A stretch of 64,000 nucleotides of DNA from JADJOY01 sp016713535 [NCBI: Deltaproteobacteria bacterium] (lineage in GTDB: Bacteria; JADJOY01): NCBI GenBank assembly GCA_016713535.1, contig JADJOY010000010.1, forward strand, positions 1 to 64,000, in the 5' to 3' direction. The first letter of the stretch is position 1. Each line of letters opens with the position of its first letter. A program made the position numbers and the translations under genes. Positions 55,199 to 62,652 of the stretch are shown one piece after another. The notes beneath the pieces were generated by a model. That model made no database searches. It saw only the letters and a program-made list of their open reading frames with translations, and was not told where the DNA came from.

Positions 55199-55678
55199 AT
55201 GCACCGCGCCGAACGCAAACGGATCCGCCGGCCGCCGGACGTGTACCTCGACGGCGGCCGGATCTTCTCGGTCACGTGCGCCGTGCGGGATCGCAGACCC
55301 GTGTTCGCGGATCTGGCGTTTGGCCACGAGTGCGTCGGGGTGCTGCGCGCGATGCGCGACCGCACGGGCGCCAAGGTCTTCGCGTACTGCTGCATGCCGG
55401 ACCATGCGCACCTGGTGCTGAGCCCTCCCCACGCGCAGTCGCTCCCCGCGTTCGTCGGTGAATGGAAGGCCCGGTGCTATCAGGCACGACGGAGACGCGG
55501 CGCGATGGAGCCGTTCTGGCAGCGCAGCTTCTTCGATCACGCGCTCCGTACGGACGCCGAGCTGCACGCGGTCGTCGCCTATGTACTCGAGAATCCCGTG
55601 CGAGCGGGGCTCGTCGGGGACCGCCGCGACTATCCGCTGTCGGGGTCCTTCGAGCTCACGTTCGACGGCGCCAGGTAA
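55199..55678 (+). CDS. REP-associated tyrosine transposase (RAYT, Y1_Tnp)
   Basis: A 159-residue transposase of the IS200/IS605-related Y1 family. The metal-binding HxH is His69-Ala-His71 in MPDHAHLVLSP, and the catalytic Tyr128 is in VVAYVLENPVRAGLV, the RAYT signature; FWQRSFFDHALR lies between. RAYTs bind and cut single-stranded REP hairpins next to a GTAG foot. The domestic arrangement, a single gene between inverted REP pairs, is seen here. I chose the ATG at 55199 because the upstream residues fall in the left repeat; 55112 is an alternative. Confidence 0.9.
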   Translation: MHRAERKRIRRPPDVYLDGGRIFSVTCAVRDRRPVFADLAFGHECVGVLRAMRDRTGAKVFAYCCMPDHAHLVLSPPHAQSLPAFVGEWKARCYQARRRRGAMEPFWQRSFFDHALRTDAELHAVVAYVLENPVRAGLVGDRRDYPLSGSFELTFDGAR

Positions 55679-55684
55679 GCCCTC

Positions 55685-55709
55685 GGGCGGGGACAGGCCC
55701 CGCCCCTAC
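55685..55709 (-). repeat. REP hairpin, right inner, CTAC foot
   Basis: Arms GGGCGGGG and CCCCGCCC around ACAGG, then CTACGAAGGCGCGC, as in the copy at 54940 with one base changed in the loop. It begins 7 bases after the RAYT stop. Confidence 0.65.
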
Positions 55710-55906
55710 GAAGGCGCGCCCGGAGGTCGTGGCGGCCAGGCCCCGCCCGCATCCGCGGCTCGACCCGCGTCGCGCAGGGCGCGGGAACGCGTCGCTGCGG
55801 GCCCACGGGCGCCCCCTCCTCGATCGTCGAGCCCGGACATCACACGCGTCGTGTCGTCGCCCGCGCGGGTGACGATCCCGCCGTCGCGGGGGGACCGGGT
55901 ACGGTC

Positions 55907-55931
55907 GTAGGGGCGGGGCCTGCCCCCGCCC
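55907..55931 (+). repeat. REP hairpin, right outer, GTAG foot
   Basis: GTAG then GGGCGGGG-CCTGC-CCCCGCCC. It ends 5 bases from the stop of the leftward DUF3556-like gene, so it may also end that transcript. Confidence 0.65.
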
Positions 55932-55935
55932 GCCG

Positions 55936-57582
55936 TTACGCCGCCGGCCAGGGCTGGCGTTCACACAGGGCCGCGACGTTGGCGTGGCCGCGGGCGAGCT
56001 CGCCGCGCGCGGCGTCCGCGACGCGCCACTCCATGGAGGATCCGAACATCGGCTGGCTCTCGACGAAGATGCAGCGCAGCTCGCCGTCCTCGAAGTCGCA
56101 CTGCTCCTGGATCGCCGCCAGCAGCCGCTCGTCGTGGAGGTGGAGGTCGCCGAAGTTCCAGCCCAGCGCGAGCCCGGCGACGATCTCGCCGTCGAGCCAC
56201 TGGTAGCGATCGATCTCGCTTCCCACCGCGAGCGGGATCAGGTCGTGGAGCGCGCGCCCGTGGAGGTGCATCGAGCGAAACGCCGTCACCCGCGACATCA
56301 CCGCCTCGATGACGTCGGGGTCGGGGATCATCTTGGCGAGCTGATCGGTCAAGAGCGGCGAGGTCTTCACCAGCCGGTCGAGCTTGCGGGCGGCGTCGTC
56401 GCGGAAGAGCCACACGCTGTAGCCCCAGTTCCCGGCGTAGTAGCGCATCGAGCACAGGAACGAGACCCGCGACGGCACCAGGTTCCCGATCAACGGCACG
56501 AGGAACAGGTTCACGAACAGGAACGCCGCGAGCAGCGGCGCCTGGCCCACGTCGAGCGCGCTCACCTCGGGGTGATGCCCGAACAGGAAGAACCCGCCGT
56601 AGACCATGATCACGTTCCACTCGAGCGGCACGCCCATCGGGATGTTGCTCGAGATGAACGTGTGGAAGCCGAGCATGACCACCAGCGCCAGCGCCGTCGG
56701 CGCGCCGCCTCCCGAGAGGAGGAGCACCAGCGGGAAGAGGTACTCGGTGACGGTGCCGCCGTGGGCCAGCGTCTCGGTGAGGCGGCTCGGCCGCAGGTCG
56801 TCGGGGAAGCTCCGGTAGAGCCTCTTGCGGAAGCTCACCGGCACCAGCGGGCTGTTCGAGAGCATCACGCAGATGACGCTCGGGAAGTGGCGGTTGAGCT
56901 TGGAGGTGGCCGCCCACCACCAGATCGCGAGCCACACCACCTTGGCGCCGGCGAGCCACTGGCCCGCGAACGCGAAGCACACCAGCGCCGTGAAGTGATG
57001 CTCGGCGCGCGAGATCAGGTAGATCGACTTGTCGGTGAGCGCGTTGAGCGGCAGCAGCACGATCGTCGGGACGAGCAGCCCCGGCGTGATCGCGGGCGCG
57101 GCGAGGGCCCGGAACAGGAAAACGTAGTGGGCGACGTAGAGCGCCACGTCGAGGCGGGTGCGGCGCGTGCCCCCCACGATCGGCACGCCCGGGACGAACG
57201 GTAGCTTGGTGGTGCCCGGGCGCAGGAAGTAGAGCACCCCGCCGATCGGCGGCAGGTAGCGTCCGGTGAGCGGCCCGCTGCCGCAGCCGAGCCCGAGCCC
57301 CTCGTACGCCATCGTCCACAACACGGCCTTCTGGAACGCCACCGCGGTGAAAGCCCAGCTCGCGATCGCGCCCGGTGCTCCGAGCCCGGGCGTGAACGAC
57401 ACGAAGAAGCACCAGCCGCCCACGTAGAGGAGAGCGATCTTGAGCAGGTAAACCGTGTAGACGAGCGGAGGCGTACCGTAGCCCTGGGTGGCCCACGCCT
57501 CGCAGATCATGCGAACGCGGACCGGGAACGGCTGGCGGCGCCACTCGGCGAGATCGTAGGGCGGGAGCTTGGGCTGCAACAT
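55936..57582 (-). CDS. DUF3556-like multi-span membrane protein
   Basis: A 548-residue protein: a soluble N-terminus (PYDLAEWRRQPFPVRVRMI), about ten transmembrane helices between residues 40 and 370, and a soluble C-terminal third with FGDLHLHDERLLAAIQEQCDFEDGE and VESQPMFGSSMEW. The order and motifs (WATQGYGTPPLVY, GHHPEV) recall DUF3556 membrane proteins known mainly from actinobacteria; family assignment is from memory of such patterns. It diverges from the CrtI-like oxidoreductase with overlapping start codons, suggesting a shared pathway. Confidence 0.75.
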   Translation of the reverse strand: MLQPKLPPYDLAEWRRQPFPVRVRMICEAWATQGYGTPPLVYTVYLLKIALLYVGGWCFFVSFTPGLGAPGAIASWAFTAVAFQKAVLWTMAYEGLGLGCGSGPLTGRYLPPIGGVLYFLRPGTTKLPFVPGVPIVGGTRRTRLDVALYVAHYVFLFRALAAPAITPGLLVPTIVLLPLNALTDKSIYLISRAEHHFTALVCFAFAGQWLAGAKVVWLAIWWWAATSKLNRHFPSVICVMLSNSPLVPVSFRKRLYRSFPDDLRPSRLTETLAHGGTVTEYLFPLVLLLSGGGAPTALALVVMLGFHTFISSNIPMGVPLEWNVIMVYGGFFLFGHHPEVSALDVGQAPLLAAFLFVNLFLVPLIGNLVPSRVSFLCSMRYYAGNWGYSVWLFRDDAARKLDRLVKTSPLLTDQLAKMIPDPDVIEAVMSRVTAFRSMHLHGRALHDLIPLAVGSEIDRYQWLDGEIVAGLALGWNFGDLHLHDERLLAAIQEQCDFEDGELRCIFVESQPMFGSSMEWRVADAARGELARGHANVAALCERQPWPAA

Positions 57583-59044
57583 GGGTGCGGATCTTACGTC
57601 ATGTGATGCGGTGGTGATCGGCGCGGGACCGAACGGTCTCGCGGCGGCGGTGGTGCTGGCGATGGCGGGTGCGTCGGTGCAGGTGCTGGAGGCCTGCGAC
57701 ACCATCGGCGGCGGCACCCGCACCGCCGAGGTCACGCTGCCGGGCTTCCGTCACGACGTGTGCTCGGCGGCCCACCCGATGGGTGTCCTATCGCCCTTCC
57801 TGCGCACGCTCCCCCTCACGCAGCACGGCCTGCGCTGGATTCGGCCCGGCGCCTCGATCGCGCATCCGCTCGAGGGCGCCCCCGCGGTGGTGCTGTGGCG
57901 CGACCTGGAGCGGACGTGCGCGGGCCTCGGCGTGGACGGCGACGCGTGGCGACGCCTGCTCGCGCCCTTCCTCGACGACCCGCACGCGCTGCTCGAGGAC
58001 GCGCTCGGCCCGCTGCGCCCGCCGCGCGATCCGCTGCGCATGGCGCGCTTCGGCATGAAGGCGTTCCAGCCCGCGACCTGGCTCGCGGGGCGGCACTTCC
58101 GCGGCGAGCGCGCGCGGGCGCTCTTCGCCGGCTGCGCCGGGCACGCGATCCTGCCGCTCACCCACTTCTTCACCGCGGCGCTCGGGCTCCTCTTCGCGAT
58201 CACCGCGCACGTCGAGGAGTGGCCGGTCGCCAAGGGCGGCTCGGCGGCGATCACCAACGCCCTCGCGAGCTACCTGCGCTCGCTCGGCGGCACCATCCAC
58301 ACCGGCCTGTGGGTGCGCTCGATCCGCGATCTCCCACCCGCGCGCGTGTACCTCTTCGACACCGACCCACGCCAGCTCGCGGCGATCTGCGAGCCGGTGC
58401 TGCCCGCCACCTACGCGCGGCGGCTGCGCTGGTTCCGCTACGGCCCGGGCGTGTTCAAGCTCGACTGGGCGCTCGACGGTCCGATCCCGTGGAGCGACCC
58501 CACCTGCCTCGAAGCCTCCACCGTGCACGTGGGCGGGACGATGGACGAGATCGCCGCCTCGGAGGCGGCGATGTGGGCCGGCGAGCACTCGCACCGCCCC
58601 TACCTGATCGTGGTCCAGCAGAGCCAGTTCGACGCGAGCCGCGCACCCGCGGGCCACCACACCGGCTACGCGTATTGCCACGTGCCGGCGGGCTCGAGCG
58701 TGGACATGACGGACGCGATCGAAGGACAGATCGAGCGCTTCGCGCCCGGCTTTCGCGAGCGCATCCTCGCCCGCCACGCGACACGCACCGCCGACTTCGA
58801 GCGCATGAACCCCAACTACGTGGGCGGCGCCATCACCGGCGGCGTCGCGGACGTGTTCCAGCTCTTCACCCGGCCGGTCGCGCGCCTCGACCCCTACTCG
58901 ACACCCAACCCGCGGGTGTTCCTGTGCTCGGCGTCGACACCGCCGGGCGGCGGCGTGCACGGGATGTGCGGCTACTTCGCCGCGCGCAGCGCGCTCGGCG
59001 TGCTCGATCGCTTCCCGCCGACCCGGCTCATCCAGCTCGGCTGA
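57581..59044 (+). CDS. FAD-dependent oxidoreductase, phytoene-desaturase-like
   Basis: A 487-residue flavoprotein: FAD-binding VVIGAGPNGLAAAVVLAMAG (GxGxxG at 14-19), then LEACDTIGGGTRT, a middle substrate part (GGSAAITNALASYLRSLGG) and the C-terminal LCSASTPPGGGVHGMCGYFAA motif of CrtI/NDP-type oxidoreductases. The substrate is unknown; it may be a carotenoid, retinoid or other lipid. The ATG at 57581 overlaps the divergent gene's ATG within CATG; a TTG at 57569 is an alternative. Confidence 0.9.
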   Translation: MGADLTSCDAVVIGAGPNGLAAAVVLAMAGASVQVLEACDTIGGGTRTAEVTLPGFRHDVCSAAHPMGVLSPFLRTLPLTQHGLRWIRPGASIAHPLEGAPAVVLWRDLERTCAGLGVDGDAWRRLLAPFLDDPHALLEDALGPLRPPRDPLRMARFGMKAFQPATWLAGRHFRGERARALFAGCAGHAILPLTHFFTAALGLLFAITAHVEEWPVAKGGSAAITNALASYLRSLGGTIHTGLWVRSIRDLPPARVYLFDTDPRQLAAICEPVLPATYARRLRWFRYGPGVFKLDWALDGPIPWSDPTCLEASTVHVGGTMDEIAASEAAMWAGEHSHRPYLIVVQQSQFDASRAPAGHHTGYAYCHVPAGSSVDMTDAIEGQIERFAPGFRERILARHATRTADFERMNPNYVGGAITGGVADVFQLFTRPVARLDPYSTPNPRVFLCSASTPPGGGVHGMCGYFAARSALGVLDRFPPTRLIQLG

Positions 59045-59152
59045 GTCGCGATCGAACGGCGCCGACGCCGATCGACTCGGGGCGGTCGACGGAGCGACCG
59101 CGCTCCAGCGGTGCGTGGAGCGTCGGTGCTCCGTCACCGACCCGCCGAACCC
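59045..59152. terminator. Convergent region with short hairpins
   Basis: It holds GGAGCG-ACCG-CGCTCC (59091-59106) and a second GGAGC/GCTCC hairpin shortly after, between convergent gene ends. Plausible weak bidirectional termination; no T-tract. Confidence 0.3.
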
Positions 59153-60400
59153 TCAGTCACTCAGCTCGAAGAGCCCGTAGAAGTAGCCATCCATCACGAA
59201 GCGCGGCGCGGCGCGGTTCACCTCGGCGTCGATCTCGTAGACCTCGGTCACCGCGCCGTCGGCGCTCTCGCCCACGAACAGGCTCCCGTCGAGGGCGCTG
59301 CCGGTGAAGCCGATGGTCGAGAACGGGATGTCGGCGACGACCTCCGCGCGCGGCGGGTCGGCCAAGTCGATGCGCCACATCTTGTGCGCGGGCACGCTCC
59401 AGAACCCGAAGTCGACGGGCTCGACACCCTCCGGGAGCTGGTCCGGATAGAACATCTTCGCGAAGCCGAGGCCGCTCGACTGGCCCGCGGTCTCGAGCTC
59501 GCTGATCGACTCGAGCCCGCCGGTGAGCGACTGGATGGTGTGGAAGTAGCCGTCCTCGAAATCCGTCCCCCCCGGCGGGATGCGCAGCAGGCAGTTCGGC
59601 GCCGCCGTCTCTCCTCGGGCATTCGCGAACATGTGGCTCGAGTAGGTGCGGCCGTCCCCCATCACGTACCCGTAGCCCTGCTCGTCGAACACCACGCGCC
59701 CGCCGCTGGCGCACCGATCGTCCTCGGCCACCGCCACGACGCGCAGATTCTTCGGATCGAGGATCGTGAGCGAGACGCCGGCGTAGATGCGCCCGCCCTC
59801 CCAGTCGGCCCAGCGCCCAGGGATGTACACCAGCCCGTCGTGGGCGACGGTCGTCCACACCTCCAGCGAATAGCCCTCGCGCGCGGGGTGGCCGAGGGGC
59901 ACCTCGCCGACGATCTGCATCGTCGACGGGTTCCACACCACCGCCACGTCCGGGCCGCTCAGCACCGAGACGGCGGTGGTGTCGTCGACGATGGCGTTGC
60001 CGTAGTCGACGTAGCTGGTGCCGAAGTTGAGCAGGCTGAGCCGCCCGGTCTCGACCAGCGTGCCGGCGTCGTTCGCCGTGTAGCGCACCCAGGTCGGCGC
60101 CTCGGCGAGCCCCACGAACACGTCGCGGCCGAGCGCCATCACCACGCCGTTGCCGGGGAGCTCGACGGCCGACTCGTTGTCGAACGGGCCGTCGTCGAGC
60201 GAAGCCACGGTCTGGACGTAGGTGGTGCGGTTGCCGTCGGCGTCGATCACGACGGAGCCGAGGGCGTAGCGGCCCGTGGCCGAGGGCGGCGGGGGGGCGC
60301 CGCCGCCATCACCACCACCGCCGCTGCACGCCGCGAGCGACACGAGCCCCAGCGCCGCGAGCCGGCGGGGGATGGACTTCGAGACGGATCGATCGTTCAT
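59153..60400 (-). CDS. Propeller-like lipoprotein of the TonB/PepSY cluster
   Basis: A 415-residue lipoprotein: signal with lipobox LVSLAACSGGGG (Cys about 24), then repeated beta strands that look like a propeller (VWTTVAHDGLVYIPGRWADW, GRVVFDEQGYGYVMGDGRTY, GFTGSALDGSLFVGESADG). GAGGA lies upstream of the ATG. It ends the leftward cluster that starts with the TonB receptor, so it may bind the imported ligand or act in metal uptake (inference). Confidence 0.75.
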   Translation of the reverse strand: MNDRSVSKSIPRRLAALGLVSLAACSGGGGDGGGAPPPPSATGRYALGSVVIDADGNRTTYVQTVASLDDGPFDNESAVELPGNGVVMALGRDVFVGLAEAPTWVRYTANDAGTLVETGRLSLLNFGTSYVDYGNAIVDDTTAVSVLSGPDVAVVWNPSTMQIVGEVPLGHPAREGYSLEVWTTVAHDGLVYIPGRWADWEGGRIYAGVSLTILDPKNLRVVAVAEDDRCASGGRVVFDEQGYGYVMGDGRTYSSHMFANARGETAAPNCLLRIPPGGTDFEDGYFHTIQSLTGGLESISELETAGQSSGLGFAKMFYPDQLPEGVEPVDFGFWSVPAHKMWRIDLADPPRAEVVADIPFSTIGFTGSALDGSLFVGESADGAVTEVYEIDAEVNRAAPRFVMDGYFYGLFELSD

Positions 60401-60782
60401 GGCCTGTTTCCTCGTGGAAGAAGGGACTTCGAAGGGTTTCAACGGGTGAGGGTCGAGAGCGCGGCGGACCGGGGGAGCGGGCGCGCAACGCGCCGGCGCC
60501 GGCGACCACCGCCAGGCACACCGCGATCACCGCGCCGTGGAGCGCGAGCGCGCGGCGGGCGTTGGCCGCGGTGACGGTGACGCATCCCCCCGCGACCCAC
60601 AGCGGCACCAGCGTGTGGAGCGCGAGCGCGACGCGTGTCGAGGCGGCGAACGGCAGCACGGCCGCGAGGGCGGCGCACGCCGCCATCGCGCTGGCGAGTG
60701 AGCCGAGCGCGGCGACGACTCCCAGGGCGACGCCGAGGCGGCGAGGATCGACGCGAAGCTTCGGTTCAGAAGGCAAGGACAC
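60309..60782 (-). CDS. DUF3649-like small membrane protein, 3' end uncertain
   Basis: It has hydrophobic helices (LGVALGVVAALGSLASAMAAC, VALALHTLVPLWVAGGCV, LALHGAVIAVCLAVVAGAGAL) like the small DUF3649 proteins coded next to PepSY/TonB iron-uptake genes. The open frame continues about 50 residues into the lipoprotein gene, which is unlikely; a one-base shift near 60470-60480 would give a stop at 60439. So it is probably about 114 residues in truth. Its start overlaps the previous gene's stop by 17 bases. Confidence 0.6.
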   Translation of the reverse strand: MSLPSEPKLRVDPRRLGVALGVVAALGSLASAMAACAALAAVLPFAASTRVALALHTLVPLWVAGGCVTVTAANARRALALHGAVIAVCLAVVAGAGALRARSPGPPRSRPSPVETLRSPFFHEETGHERSIRLEVHPPPARGAGARVARGVQRRWW

Positions 60783-61062
60783 CTCCCAGGACGACCGCGG
60801 CCAGAGCGGAGCTCGCGATCGCGATGCGGGTCACGCGCGGCCACACCGGCGCGGCGAGCGCCACCGCGCACGCGGCCGCCGACCACGCCACCGCCGCGGC
60901 GGCGGCCGCCTCGGTCGGACGCGCCGAGCCCCCGAACCCGGCCCACGTCGCGCCCCACGCAAGGGCCGCGAGCCACGCCCGCGCAGGGAGCGGCGACCGG
61001 CCGAGACCGTGCAGCGCCGCCACTCCGACCACCGCGATCAGCGACGCGACGAGCTCAGGCAC
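60766..61062 (-). CDS. DUF3325-like small membrane protein
   Basis: A 98-residue protein starting at GTG (VPELVASLIAVVGVAAL) with three hydrophobic helices and little else. In TonB receptor/PepSY uptake operons a DUF3325 protein normally precedes a DUF3649 protein, and this gene has that size, position and helix pattern. Its start overlaps the end of the restored PepSY frame by 8 bases. Confidence 0.65.
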   Translation of the reverse strand: MPELVASLIAVVGVAALHGLGRSPLPARAWLAALAWGATWAGFGGSARPTEAAAAAAVAWSAAACAVALAAPVWPRVTRIAIASSALAAVVLGGVLAF

Positions 61063-62652
61063 GGGCGGCCTCCGGCGCGGCGAGCCGGACTTCGACCGGG
61101 ACGGACGGCGCGATCGCACGACGTGCCGCCAGCGACGCGAGCCCGAGGATCGTCACCCGAGGTCCACGCCGGCGATGTCGAACCGACCGGCCGCGAGCGC
61201 TCCGACGAGGTGGAGCGGTGTGCTCAGCGCACCGAGCCACGGCACCGCCACCAACGTGGCCGCGGCGATCGTCAGAACGACGCGCGCGCTGCGACGCGCG
61301 TCGGCGCGTCCCAGCGCGAAGGCCGTGCACGCCGCCCACGTCGCGAAGAAGGCGCTCACTTCCGCGACGGCGAAGCGCCCGGCGAGCGGCAAGAGCAGCC
61401 GGTTCGTCACCAGCAGCACGCCGGTGGCCGCGACGATCCCGAGCCCCGCGCCCACCGAGAGGCGCTCGAGGAAAGACGCGTGCGGCGCTGCGGTGCGGGC
61501 GCGGCGCCGCTCGATCCAGATCCAGTTGCCGCTCAGGATCGTGGCGCAGGCACCGATCGCGAGCAGCGCCTCCGCGACGCGCAGCGCGGCCCCGCCGTAG
61601 CGCGCGAAGTGGAGCCCCACCGTCCAGCGCAGCGCGGCGCCGCCCGCGGTCTCGGTGGCCGGCTCGCCGTGATGGACGAGCGCGCCGTCGGTCGCGCCGA
61701 GCCGCACGTCCGCTGTCCCGAACGGCGCTTCGCTCGACGCCCCGAGCACCGCGAAGGTCCCGGCCGCGTCGCCCGGCAGCTCGACGTGCATCCATTCGGG
61801 ATCCATCGCCGGCTCGTGCGCGCGCGCCGCCGCGACGAGAGCCTCCACGTCCGGCATCGCGACCGCGCTCCCGCTCGGCTGGGCGTGCTCGTGCCAGCCG
61901 ATGAGGAGCCGCTCGGCGCTCTCGAAGTCCCCGCCCGCGACCGGCCACGCCACCCCACGCAGGAGGAGCGGCCACAGGCAGAGCAACGTCCCGCTCCATG
62001 CGACCACGATCTGGAACGGCAGCCCGAGGACGCCGAGCACCTTGTGCAGGTCGCTCCACACCGAGCGCATCGGCCGCTCGGGGCGGAACCGGACGAGCTG
62101 CCCACGCAGGTCGCGGAGGTGGACGACCGTGCCGGTGACGAGCGCCGCGAGCATCGCGACGCCGAGCACCCCCGCGACGTAGATCCCCGCCGGCACGCGG
62201 TCGTGGTGGAGGAAGTGGAGCTGGTAGAGGAGGTCGGCCACCTCCGAGCGCGCCGTCGCCGTCGCCGTGGTCACCGGGTCGAGGCGCAGCTCGCGCCACT
62301 CGGCGGAGCCGCCGGCGCGCACGTGCGCCTCGACCAGCGAGCGGCGCGGCGATGGGAACCGCACCCACGCCTCGCCGCCGGCGAGCCCGTGTTCGGCCAC
62401 CAGCCGATCGACCAGCCGCGCCGGCGTGGCGAGGCGCGAGGGGTCCGCCAGCGGGCGCGGGTCTTGCCACTCCTCGAGCTCGGACCGGAAGAGCGCGAAG
62501 GCGCCGGCGAAGAACATCGCGTGGAGCAGCAGGCTCGCGACCACTCCCACCCACGCGTGGGCGTCGTACGAGCGCACCCGCGCTCGCGGCGAGAGCCCGC
62601 GCCGCGTCGGCGGCGCCGCGCCGGCGCCGTGGCCCGGTCCGGTCACAGCCAT
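61055..62652 (-). CDS. PepSY-associated membrane protein (one-base frameshift near 3' end)
   Basis: About 532 residues: an N-terminal transmembrane helix (AWVGVVASLLLHAMFFAGAFAL), periplasmic PepSY-type regions, LHFLHHDRVPAGIYVAGVLG, SDLHKVLGVLGLPFQIVVAWSG and more helices, as in PepSY iron-uptake/ferric-reductase proteins. The frame stops at 61153 after FDIAGVDLG, but one extra G at the GGG (61156-61158 CCC on plus) would continue with VTILGLASLAARRA to 61055, the normal end for the family. Its start overlaps the TonB receptor stop by 10 bases. Confidence 0.85.

Larger units (their letters stand above)
54940..55931. mobile_element. RAYT-REP unit
   Basis: A tyrosine transposase gene (55199-55678) lies between two pairs of REP hairpins: CTAC-type at 54940 and GTAG-type at 55027 on the left, CTAC-type at 55685 and GTAG-type at 55907 on the right. 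The left flank (about 54938-55130) and right flank (about 55682-55840) are diverged direct repeats of each other, sharing for example CGCCCCTACGAAGGCGCGC and GCGTCGCTGCGGGC. This is the arrangement known for REP-associated tyrosine transposases. Confidence 0.75.
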
